Below, in pieces: positions 1 through 7,577 of a DNA stretch of 64,000 nucleotides (positions within the stretch are counted from its first letter, which is position 1; each line of letters begins with the position of its first letter). This DNA is from JAWKWA01 sp041397765. GTDB taxonomy: Bacteria; Pseudomonadota; Alphaproteobacteria; Rhizobiales; Hyphomicrobiaceae. The translations under genes and the position numbers were made by a program. The DNA is taken from contig JAWKWA010000018.1 in the NCBI GenBank assembly GCA_041397765.1, forward strand, positions 19,798 to 83,797, given 5' to 3'. Under the pieces are notes generated by a model. The model was given only the letters and a program-made list of their open reading frames with translations. It did no database searches and was not told the origin of the DNA.

Positions 1-910
1 GGATGGAGACCGGATCCTGCAGGCGCCGGGCGGCCCCCGGGGCATGGAGCTGGCTGCCCTCGAGGATCACACCGAGACGGCCTGCCGCCTCGTCCTGACC
101 GGGTGGCCGGCGGACCGCCAGCACATCCCGATCGAGCGGCGAGAGGTTGGCGCGGAAGGCCTCCATCGACAGCCCGGCCGCGGCAAGCAGGGCATCGGCG
201 AGGCACGTCGCGTCGGCGAGGGCGAGCCCCGCGATCGCCGCCGTCAGGCTCGAATTGTTGGCGAGCACGAGGCCGTCCTTCGGCCCGAGCGGCGGAGGCG
301 CGATGCCGGCCCGGGCCATCATCTCGCGCCCCGGGCCACGGCCACCGTCCACGCTCTCGATCTCGCCCTCCCCGATCAGCGCCAGACCAAGCGTCGCCAT
401 CCAGCACAGATCGGCGGCACCGATCGAGCCCGTCTCGGGAACGACCGGATGGAGCCCCGCTTCGATGCAGCGGGCCAAGTGCTCCGCGATGGCCGGCGAG
501 GCGCCGGCCACGCCCTTCATGAGCGTGTTGAGGCGGACGATCATCGCCGCGCGGACGCATTCGCCGGGCAGGGGCGTGCCGACGGCATGGGCCCGTCCTC
601 GCAGCGTGCGATAGGAGAACGCGGCGAGCTGGTCCGCCGACAGGCGCTCCGTGACGCGGGCGCCGAGGCCCGTCGTCAGGCCATAGACCGGCCGGTCCTC
701 TGCGATCGCCCGCTCGACGGTCGCGCGCGCGGCGACCATCCGTGCGAGCCCGGCAGGCGCCATCGCAACCGCGCCCGGCGTCCGGCTGGCTGCGGCGAGC
801 GTCTCGGGAGTGAGGCTTTCCCCATCGAGCAGCAGTCGAGCCTCGCCGCCGGCGACGCTCTTGCCCGGGCGACCGGCCGCCGCCTTCGGCCGCTGACCTG
901 CCTTCGCCAT
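1..910 (-). CDS. HAL/PAL-type aromatic amino acid ammonia-lyase family protein (partial)
   Basis: The gene reads leftward from an ATG at 910 (GGGAGG ribosome site 6 bases upstream) and runs off the window edge, so about 303 N-terminal residues are visible. Histidine/phenylalanine ammonia-lyase hallmarks are clear: VYGLTTGLGARVTERL near residue 75, RAAMIVRLNTLMKGVAG, LIGEGE, KDGLVLANNSS and RLQDPVS near the edge. Canonical members read GSVGASGDLAP at the active site and cyclise Ala-Ser-Gly into the MIO electrophile. Here the stretch is GSIGAADLCWM (A165-A166-D167), one residue shorter and without Ser-Gly. It therefore may not be a classical lyase. No hutU, hutI or hutG is beside it. It lies 134 bases downstream of fhs on the same strand. 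Family membership is confident; substrate and activity are unknown. Confidence 0.8.
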   Translation of the reverse strand, partial: MAKAGQRPKAAAGRPGKSVAGGEARLLLDGESLTPETLAAASRTPGAVAMAPAGLARMVAARATVERAIAEDRPVYGLTTGLGARVTERLSADQLAAFSYRTLRGRAHAVGTPLPGECVRAAMIVRLNTLMKGVAGASPAIAEHLARCIEAGLHPVVPETGSIGAADLCWMATLGLALIGEGEIESVDGGRGPGREMMARAGIAPPPLGPKDGLVLANNSSLTAAIAGLALADATCLADALLAAAGLSMEAFRANLSPLDRDVLAVRRPPGQDEAAGRLGVILEGSQLHAPGAARRLQDPVSI

Positions 911-953
911 CTCTTGCCTCCCTTTTCCGGTGCCGGGCCTGCGCTGAAATGCA

Positions 954-981
954 GGACGGCGGGAGCATGCCCCCGCCGTCC
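954..981 (-). terminator. Hairpin between fhs and the ammonia-lyase gene
   Basis: A perfect 10-bp inverted repeat (954-963 with 972-981, 8-base loop) lies 64 bases after the fhs stop codon. Read on the minus strand it is followed by TGCATTTC, so the T tract is weak. It probably ends or attenuates fhs transcription. Confidence 0.5.
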
Positions 982-1044
982 GCCATCCTCAATCCTGAAT
1001 GCCAGGCCGCCACCTATCGGGCAGCGGGCTCGCCCGATCGCGGC

Positions 1045-2718
1045 TCAGAACAGCCCCTCGATCTCGCCGTCCGCATTGAAGCGGATGATCTCGGTCGAAG
1101 GCACCTTGGGCAGGCCCGGCATGGTCATGATGTCGCCGGCGATCGCCACCACGAAGCCTGCCCCCGCCGACAGCCTCACCTCGCGGATGTTGACCGTGTG
1201 GCCGGTCGGCGCGCCGCGCGAATCCGGATTGGTCGAGAACGAGTACTGCGTCTTGGCCATGCAGATGGGCAGGTTGCCGAAGCCCGCCTGCTCCCAGGCC
1301 TCGAGCTGCTTCTTGACGCTGGAGTCCATCGTCACCGCCTCGGCGCGATAGATCCGCTTGGCGATCGTCTCGATCTTGGACGCGAGCGGCTGCTCGAGCT
1401 CGTAGAGCGGCTTGAAGTTGGAGGGCGTCGTCTCGATGATCCGCACGACCTTCTTGGCCAGCTCCTCGGTGCCCTCCGAGCCCTTCGCCCAGTGCTCGCA
1501 CACCACCGCCTCGGCGCCCTGGATCGAGCAGAACTCCTTGATCGCCGCATGCTCGGCGTCGGTGTCGGAGATGAAGCGGTTGACCGCGACCACCACCGGC
1601 ACGCCGAAGCCCTTCACGTTCTCGATGTGGCGGCCGAGATTGGCGAGGCCCTTGCGCAGCGCCTCGACATTCTCCGCGCCGAGCTGGTCCTTGGCGACGC
1701 CGCCATGCATCTTGAGGGCGCGCACGGTCGCGACGATGACAGCCGCGTCGGGCTTGAGGCCCGCCGCCCGGCACTTGATGTCGAAGAACTTCTCGGCACC
1801 GAGATCGGCGCCGAAGCCGGCCTCGGTCACGACATAGTCGGCGAGCTTCAGCGCCGTCTTGGTCGCCACCACCGAGTTGCAGCCATGGGCGATGTTGGCG
1901 AACGGGCCGCCATGGATGAAAGCCGGATTGTTCTCGAGCGTCTGCACGAGATTTGGTAGCACCGCCTGCTGCAGCAGCACCGCCATGGCGCCGTCGCCCT
2001 TCAGCTCCCTGGCGCGAACGGCGGTCTTGTCGCGGCGGTAGCCGACGATGATGTTGCCGATGCGCCGCTCCAGATCGGCGAGATCGTTGGAGAGGCAGAG
2101 GATCGCCATGACCTCGGAGGCGACCGTGATGTCGAAGCCGGTCTCGCGCGGGGCGCCGTTGGCGCCGCCACCGAGATTGACGACGATATGGCGGAGCGCC
2201 CGGTCGTTCATGTCGAGCACGCGACGCCAGGAGATCTTGCGCGGATCGAGGCCAAGCGCATTGCCGTAGAACATGTGGTTGTCGATCAGCGCGGCGAGCA
2301 GGTTGTGCGCCGAGGTGATCGCATGGAAGTCGCCGGTGAAGTGGAGGTTGATGTCCTCCATCGGCACGACCTGGGCATAGCCGCCGCCGGCGGCGCCGCC
2401 CTTGACGCCGAAGCAGGGCCCGAGCGAGGGCTCGCGCAGGCAGATCGCCGCCTTCTTGCCGATGCGGTTGAGGCCGTCGCCGAGGCCGACCGTGGTCGTC
2501 GTCTTGCCCTCGCCCGCCGGCGTCGGGCTGATGGCGGTGACGAGGATCAGCTTGCCGTCCGGCCGCGAGGCGAGCGACTTGATGAAATCGGCCGAAATCT
2601 TCGCCTTGTCGTGCCCATAGGGCTCCAGATGCTCCGCGCCGATCCCGAGCTTTGCGCCGATCTCCTGGATCGGTTTCTTCTTGGCTGCACGGGCGATCTC
2701 GATATCGCTTTTCACCAT
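1045..2718 (-). CDS. fhs: Formate--tetrahydrofolate ligase
   Basis: A 557-residue cytoplasmic enzyme that makes 10-formyl-THF from formate, THF and ATP. The start MVKSDIEIAR at 2718 has a plausible AGGA site upstream and gives the usual family length; an in-frame upstream extension is open but not family-like. The nucleotide loop PTPAGEGKTTTTVGL lies near residue 65, followed by conserved REPSLGPCFGVKGGAAGGGYAQ, and C-terminal NIREVRLSAGAGFVV and GDIMTMPGLPK. It is divergent from a GlxA/GbdR-type regulator, with about 355 bases between start codons. In methylotrophs and betaine degraders this enzyme balances the THF one-carbon pool, which fits the sarcosine oxidase operon elsewhere in the window. 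The reading frame is intact. Confidence 0.97.
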   Translation of the reverse strand: MVKSDIEIARAAKKKPIQEIGAKLGIGAEHLEPYGHDKAKISADFIKSLASRPDGKLILVTAISPTPAGEGKTTTTVGLGDGLNRIGKKAAICLREPSLGPCFGVKGGAAGGGYAQVVPMEDINLHFTGDFHAITSAHNLLAALIDNHMFYGNALGLDPRKISWRRVLDMNDRALRHIVVNLGGGANGAPRETGFDITVASEVMAILCLSNDLADLERRIGNIIVGYRRDKTAVRARELKGDGAMAVLLQQAVLPNLVQTLENNPAFIHGGPFANIAHGCNSVVATKTALKLADYVVTEAGFGADLGAEKFFDIKCRAAGLKPDAAVIVATVRALKMHGGVAKDQLGAENVEALRKGLANLGRHIENVKGFGVPVVVAVNRFISDTDAEHAAIKEFCSIQGAEAVVCEHWAKGSEGTEELAKKVVRIIETTPSNFKPLYELEQPLASKIETIAKRIYRAEAVTMDSSVKKQLEAWEQAGFGNLPICMAKTQYSFSTNPDSRGAPTGHTVNIREVRLSAGAGFVVAIAGDIMTMPGLPKVPSTEIIRFNADGEIEGLF

Positions 2719-3073
2719 GGTACGTTTCCTCGGGCTTTCGTTCGGGAAAGTGGAATTTCGGGCGAGCCGGATTGGCCGCTGCGGCCGACCCCTCCGCAGC
2801 CGCTGGAAATAGACCCATGGGGTCGGGGAACCCCCGGCCGGACACGACACGATCTGGCCGGAAAACGACAGATTGGCCGGGGGCGGCACCAAGCATCGGC
2901 CCTTCTCGGCACGGTTTCTCTATGTTATGGATGATATTGTCGCTCCGGGAACGGGGTGTGGCGGAATCGGACAAGCCGGTGCCCGTCATGCCACGGGGAG
3001 CGCGACGAAGCGTTTTCCAAGGCATGTTCTGCCTTTGTCCGGGCGCGGTCCGGCAGGGCGCGTGGGCGGTCTG

Positions 3074-4084
3074 ATGCAGCAGAAGCACGTGCCGTTGGCG
3101 CAGCACATCTATTTCCTGCTGACGCCCAAATTCTCCATGATCGCCTTCACCATGGCGATCGAGCCGATCCGTATCGCCAATCGCATGCTCGGTCAGCCCT
3201 ATTTCCGCTGGGAGCTGGTCTCCACGGACGGCAGGCCGGTCAAGGCGAGCAACGGCGTCGCGGTCAATGTCGACAGCTCGATCGCATCGGTGCAGCGCGA
3301 ATGCCTCGGGCCGACGCGCACCCGCATGGTGGTGGTCTGCGCGGGCATGGATGTCGAGGAATTCGGCGATCCGGCCGTCTTCGCCTGGCTCCGGCGCATG
3401 TATGCGCAGGGCGCGAGCCTGGCCGGCGTGTGCACCGGGGCCTGGGTGCTCGGCGCCGCCGGCCTCCTCTCCGAGCGGCGCTGCGCCATCCATTGGGAGA
3501 ACCTGCCGGGCTTTGCCGAGCGTTTTCCCGATGCCGATGTCCGCTCGGTGCTGTTCGAGGCCGACCACAACATCTACACCTGCGCCGGCGGCACCGCCTC
3601 GCTCGACATGATGCTGCACCTGATCTCGGTCAGCCTCGGCGAGGATGTGGTGAACAAGGTCTGCGAGCAGTGCCTGATCGACCGGATCCGCCGGCCCGAC
3701 GACCGCCAGCGCCTGCCGATCGGCGCCCGCGTCGGCGTGCAGAACCCTCGCCTGCTCGAGATCATCGAGCTGATGGAGGCCAATATCGCCGAGCCCCTGT
3801 CGCTCGCCGAGTTGTCGGATCTCACCGGCATCTCGCGCCGTCATGTCGAGCGGCTGTTCCGCCAGCATATGGGCCGCAGCCCGGCGCGCTATTATCTCGA
3901 CGTGCGGCTGGAGCGCGCCCGGCGCCTCCTGCGCCATTCCAATTTGCCGATCGTCGAGGTGGCCATCGCCGCCGGCTTCGTCTCCGCCTCGCACTTCTCC
4001 AAGCGCTACCGCGAGCGCTACAAGGTCTCGCCCCAGGCCGACCGGCGCGAGTTCGACCCCTCGGCCCCCGCAACCGTCGACTAG
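3074..4084 (+). CDS. GlxA-family transcriptional regulator (DJ-1/PfpI domain plus AraC HTH), GbdR/SouR-like
   Basis: The 336-residue start MQQKHVPLAQ at 3074 was preferred over upstream in-frame ATGs because family similarity begins there. Residues about 10-190 form a DJ-1/PfpI (GATase-1-like) domain, with FLLTPKFSMIAFTMAIEPI at the front and GVCTGAWVLGAAGLL at the nucleophile-elbow position. Residues about 230-330 are an AraC-type double helix-turn-helix, seen in LAELSDLTGISRRHVERLF and IAAGFVSASHFSKRYRE. This architecture and N-terminal wording are typical of regulators of glycine betaine, carnitine and sarcosine catabolism (GbdR, CdhR, SouR). Adjacency to fhs supports a role in methylated-amine or one-carbon control, but the effector is inferred. 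Confidence 0.88.
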   Translation: MQQKHVPLAQHIYFLLTPKFSMIAFTMAIEPIRIANRMLGQPYFRWELVSTDGRPVKASNGVAVNVDSSIASVQRECLGPTRTRMVVVCAGMDVEEFGDPAVFAWLRRMYAQGASLAGVCTGAWVLGAAGLLSERRCAIHWENLPGFAERFPDADVRSVLFEADHNIYTCAGGTASLDMMLHLISVSLGEDVVNKVCEQCLIDRIRRPDDRQRLPIGARVGVQNPRLLEIIELMEANIAEPLSLAELSDLTGISRRHVERLFRQHMGRSPARYYLDVRLERARRLLRHSNLPIVEVAIAAGFVSASHFSKRYRERYKVSPQADRREFDPSAPATVD

Positions 4085-4212
4085 CCGGCTGCCGGCCCCG
4101 TCCGCCCGTTGCGCGGCCGTCCGATGGCCCGTGCCCGCCGCATTCGCGAAAATGCCGTCCGTCCAACCATTTGCCTTGCGCCGATTGTCGGCCCGCGCGC
4201 GGGCGGCGCGAG

Positions 4213-4228
4213 CTTACGAAAGCGTAAG
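4213..4228. promoter_or_regulatory. Candidate response-regulator operator upstream of the PepSY gene
   Basis: The sequence CTTACGAAAGCGTAAG is a perfect palindrome (6-bp arms, 4-base centre) 110 bases before the PepSY start codon, in the only spacer that could carry a promoter for the PepSY-regulator-kinase group. A short, near-promoter palindrome is typical of OmpR-type regulator sites. Assignment to the adjacent regulator is inference. Confidence 0.4.
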
Positions 4229-4337
4229 ATCACGGCAAAGTGACCACCAGCTTTCTCCGCCATCTTCCTCTCGTGCCGGACGGGCCCCCGACCCGCCGGC
4301 CGCACTTGAGAGAAGTCGAGAGAGGACTGGAAAAAAC

Positions 4338-5012
4338 ATGAAGATGATCAAGAGCATCGCCGCCCTCGTCGCCGTCCCGGCCTGCGCCGCGATCGCCAGC
4401 GTCGCCCTCGCCAGCGATCCGGTCGACGGCGCCCATGTCGCCTATTTCCACAAGGCCCGCGTCTCGCTACGCGAGGCGGTGGCGACAGCCGAGGCCTCGG
4501 CCCACGGCCGGGCCTATGACGCGGCCGGCCATACGACCGACGGTGCGCACGCCTTCGACGTCGCCGTCGTGGTCGGCGAGAACGTCGTCTCGGTCAAGAT
4601 CGACCCGGCGAGCGGCAAGGTGCTCGGCACGGCCGACGAGGGTCCGCTCGCCGCCGTGATGGATGCCGATGGCGACGAGCCGCTCGACATCTCCAAGCTC
4701 ACCATGCCCCTCGAGAAGGCGATCGCCGCCGCCGAGGCGGGTGGCGGCGGACGCGCCATCGACGCCGAGTACAAGACCGATAGCGAAGGCGCCGATGCGG
4801 TGATCGAGATCACGCTCGCCCTCGCCGGTGGCAAGACCCGCATGATGAAGGTCGATCCGGCAAGCGGCGCCATCACCCGGGTATCCGACGCGGGCACCGC
4901 CGAGCCGGCCGGCACCATGGAAGTCAAGGTGGCCGACGACGACAGCGGCAAGGATGGCCAGGAATCGGGCGAGGGCAACGGCGACGAGGACATGGACGGC
5001 GACGGCGACTGA
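4338..5012 (+). CDS. Exported PepSY-domain protein with acidic tail
   Basis: A 224-residue protein. The start MKMIKSIAAL at 4338 opens a typical Sec signal peptide (basic n-region, then AALVAVPACAAIASVALAS with predicted cleavage after ALA). Two PepSY-like repeats follow: residues about 35-95 (SLREAVATAEASAHGRAYDA through VKIDPASGKVLG) and about 110-180 (LEKAIAAAEAGGGGRAIDAE through MKVDPASGAITR). The last 30 residues are almost all D, E, G and S, ending DEDMDGDGD. PepSY proteins are periplasmic and often sit beside two-component systems, as here; modulation of the kinase or a protease is possible but unproven. Confidence 0.85.
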   Translation: MKMIKSIAALVAVPACAAIASVALASDPVDGAHVAYFHKARVSLREAVATAEASAHGRAYDAAGHTTDGAHAFDVAVVVGENVVSVKIDPASGKVLGTADEGPLAAVMDADGDEPLDISKLTMPLEKAIAAAEAGGGGRAIDAEYKTDSEGADAVIEITLALAGGKTRMMKVDPASGAITRVSDAGTAEPAGTMEVKVADDDSGKDGQESGEGNGDEDMDGDGD

Positions 5013-5027
5013 GTGGTGAGACCGCGC

Positions 5028-5048
5028 GGGACCGGCATCGCCGGTCCC
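5028..5048. terminator. Hairpin after the PepSY gene
   Basis: A perfect 9-bp stem with a 3-base loop (GGGACCGGC, ATC, GCCGGTCCC) begins 15 bases after the PepSY stop. No U-tract follows, so it may reduce read-through into the regulator or stabilise the PepSY mRNA 3' end rather than fully terminate. Confidence 0.45.
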
Positions 5049-5239
5049 GTCCCTCGGGGGCAGCCTTGTCTCGCATGCGTGCGGGCGAGGGCCTGCCCCC
5101 CGGCCTGTCCGCCCGACAGGCGCGCCGGCTATTGCGGAGGATCGCGATGAACGGGCATGCTGGAGACTGCCAGTGCGGTGGCCGGGCGGGATCGGCGGCC
5201 CTGGCGGGTGAAGGCTGGCAGCAGGGGCACGAGCCGGAC

Positions 5240-5917
5240 ATGCGCATCCTGGTCATCGAGGACGACCGCGAGACGGCCGACTACATCCAGCGCGGCCTGA
5301 AGGCCGAGGGCCACGCCGTCGACTGCATCGCCGAGGGCCGCGACGGCCTCCTGATGGCGACCACCGAGGCTTACGACCTCATCATCCTCGACCGCATGCT
5401 GCCCGGCCTCGACGGGCTGAAGATCATCAAGACCTTGCGCGGCAGCGGCAACGAGACGCCGGTCCTCTTCCTCACCTCGCTCGGCGGGGTCGACGATCGC
5501 GTCGCCGGCCTCGAGAGCGGCGGCGACGACTATGTGGTGAAGCCCTTCGCCTTCTCCGAGCTGCTCGCCCGCGTCAACGCCCTGTTGCGCCGGCCGCCGA
5601 TGAAGGGCGAGGAGCCGGTTTTGCGCGTCGGCGATCTCGAGCTCGACCTCCTGCAGCGCACCGCCACCCGTGCCGGCCAGCGCATCGACCTGCAGCCGCG
5701 CGAGTTCCGCCTGCTCGAGGTGCTGATGCGCAACAAGGGGCGCGTGCTGACCCGCAACATGCTGCTCGAGCGGGTCTGGGACTTTCATTTCGATCCCAAG
5801 ACCAGCGTCGTCGAGACCCATATCTCGCGGCTGCGCGCCAAGGTCGACAAGCCGTTCGAGCGCGAGCTGATCCGCACCGTTCGCGGCACCGGCTACTCGA
5901 TCTCCGATGCGTGCTGA
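5240..5917 (+). CDS. OmpR/PhoB-family response regulator
   Basis: A 225-residue regulator. MRILVIEDDR at 5240 matches the start of receiver domains; a longer in-frame extension (from 5066) has no family support. The receiver domain has the acidic pair E8-D9-D10, phospho-acceptor D51 (LIILDRMLPG) and conserved K101 (KPF). The winged-helix C-terminus (about 130-222) includes LQPREFRLLEVLMRNKGRVLTR and THISRLRAKVDKPF. The stop overlaps the kinase start by 11 bases, indicating translational coupling. The upstream PepSY gene is the likely target. Confidence 0.95.
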   Translation: MRILVIEDDRETADYIQRGLKAEGHAVDCIAEGRDGLLMATTEAYDLIILDRMLPGLDGLKIIKTLRGSGNETPVLFLTSLGGVDDRVAGLESGGDDYVVKPFAFSELLARVNALLRRPPMKGEEPVLRVGDLELDLLQRTATRAGQRIDLQPREFRLLEVLMRNKGRVLTRNMLLERVWDFHFDPKTSVVETHISRLRAKVDKPFERELIRTVRGTGYSISDAC

Positions 5918-7310
5918 TCTCGTCCGCAGCACCGCCTTCCGGCTCGCCGCGGCTTTCGCCGGCCTGTTCGCCTGCCTCGTCGTGCTGCTCTTCGCCGCCG
6001 TCTATCTGGAGACCAGCCGCGAGATCGAGAAGGCGTTGAACGCCCGCCTCCTCGACACCCGCGACCAGCTCGTCTCGATCGCCCGGCGGGGCGGCTTCGC
6101 CGAGCTCTCGCGCGTCGTGGCCGCCGCCTCCACCATCTATGGCGAGCCCGACGTCGCCTATCTGCTGCTCGATACGACGGGCCGGGTGATCGCCGGCAAT
6201 CTGCGCTCCCAGCCGACCTTCGAAGGCACCCGGCTGATCGGCATATCCGAGCTTGCCGCGCCGCCGTCCGACGCTTCGCCCAACGACGGCTACCTGTCGG
6301 TCTGGGCAACCGTTCCGGGCGGTCGCCTTCTCGTCGGATTGGCCGACGAGGTCGTGCACGAGACCCAGGAGATCGTGATGAGCGGCCTCGTCTGGGGCCT
6401 CGGCGCGACGCTCGCCCTGTCCGTTCTGGCGGGTGTCTTCGTCGGCTGGCGCGCCCAGCGGCGCGTCGATGCCATCGCCTCGACGCTGGCCCTGGTCTCC
6501 AAGGGCGATCTCGCCCGGCGCGTTCCCCTCCTTGGCAATCGCGACGATCTCGACAAGGTCGGCGCCGAGATCAATGGCACGCTCGATCGCCTGAAGCACC
6601 TCTTCGACAGCCTCAACCGCCAGGCCGCCAACATCGCCCACGACCTGAAGAAGCCGCTCGGCCATCTGCGCCAGCGCCTCGAGCGGGTGCGGCGCGACCG
6701 GCTGTCGGCCGAGGAGACCGGCGAGATGCTCGATTCCTCGATCGAGGAGATCGACGCCATCGTCGAGACCTTCGAGGCATTGCTGCGCATCACCCAAATC
6801 GAGGCCGGCGCCGCCAAGTCGCGTTTCCGCGCCGTCGACCTGCGCGAGATGCTCGGCGATCTCGTCGAGACCTACAGCGTGGTCGCCGAGGACAGCGGTC
6901 ACACCTTGACGGGAGATCTCGGGCCCGACGTCCCCGCCACGGTGAGTGGCGATCGGGAATTGCTCGTCCAGCTCTTCGTCAACCTGCTCGAGAACGCGAT
7001 CCGGCACTGTCCGCCCGGCACCCCGATCGCGGTCGGCCTTGGTCGCGAGGGCGCGGACATCGCCGTTCGCATCGCCGATCGCGGCGCCGGCATCCCGCCC
7101 GAGGAGCACGAGCGGGTCTTCCAGCCGCTGTTCCGCCTCGAGCAGAGCCGGACGACGCCGGGCACCGGGCTCGGCCTCTCGCTCGTCAAGGCCATCGCCG
7201 AGCTGCATGGCGCCCGCATTGATCTTGCCGACAACCGCCCGGGCCTCGTCGTCAAGATCCGCCTGCCACCTGCCGGCGAGCCCCCGCGCCCGCTCGCCCG
7301 AACCGCCTGA
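5907..7310 (+). CDS. Membrane sensor histidine kinase
   Basis: A 467-residue kinase partner of the preceding response regulator. A membrane helix at about 11-33 and a second at about 158-180 flank a periplasmic sensor of about 120 residues. A HAMP linker (about 181-230) leads to the dimerisation helix with phospho-acceptor H245 in the motif AHDLKKPL (HDLxxPL variant). The ATPase domain shows the N box VNLLENAIRH, DRGAGIPPEE and the G box GTGLGLSLVKAI. The C-terminus is complete. The sensed signal cannot be read from sequence, but PepSY-linked systems of this type often respond to metals or envelope stress. Confidence 0.94.
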   Translation: MRADLVRSTAFRLAAAFAGLFACLVVLLFAAVYLETSREIEKALNARLLDTRDQLVSIARRGGFAELSRVVAAASTIYGEPDVAYLLLDTTGRVIAGNLRSQPTFEGTRLIGISELAAPPSDASPNDGYLSVWATVPGGRLLVGLADEVVHETQEIVMSGLVWGLGATLALSVLAGVFVGWRAQRRVDAIASTLALVSKGDLARRVPLLGNRDDLDKVGAEINGTLDRLKHLFDSLNRQAANIAHDLKKPLGHLRQRLERVRRDRLSAEETGEMLDSSIEEIDAIVETFEALLRITQIEAGAAKSRFRAVDLREMLGDLVETYSVVAEDSGHTLTGDLGPDVPATVSGDRELLVQLFVNLLENAIRHCPPGTPIAVGLGREGADIAVRIADRGAGIPPEEHERVFQPLFRLEQSRTTPGTGLGLSLVKAIAELHGARIDLADNRPGLVVKIRLPPAGEPPRPLARTA

Positions 7311-7577
7311 GCCGGGCGCTGCCGGCCGCTCCCCCAAAGAAGACGAGAGGGGCTCCAGCCGGGGGGGCGTGGCGAGTGGCCGCGCAGGGGGCGACCGGCC
7401 GTTCCGCTTGACGGGGCGTCCGGCCGCCTCCCACATTCGGGCGCCCGGGGGCGGGTCGGCCGCAGGGCCGGTCCCCCGCACGGATGCGGCATCGGCGGCC
7501 CGTGCCATCAAACGGCCGGAGCCGCCCGCCAACAGGAACGGCCGCTCCGGCGGGCTCAACGCGCACGAACAGGCTTC

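Noticed and set aside
1..910. Calling the left-edge gene hutH as part of a histidine utilisation operon
   Set aside because: The MIO triad is absent and no hutU, hutI, hutG or hutC is next to it, so a specific histidase call is not supported.
989..3994. A 1001-codon open frame opposite or across fhs and the GlxA-type regulator
   Set aside because: It is an out-of-phase shadow produced by GC-rich codon bias; fhs in another frame has clear family identity and this frame has none.
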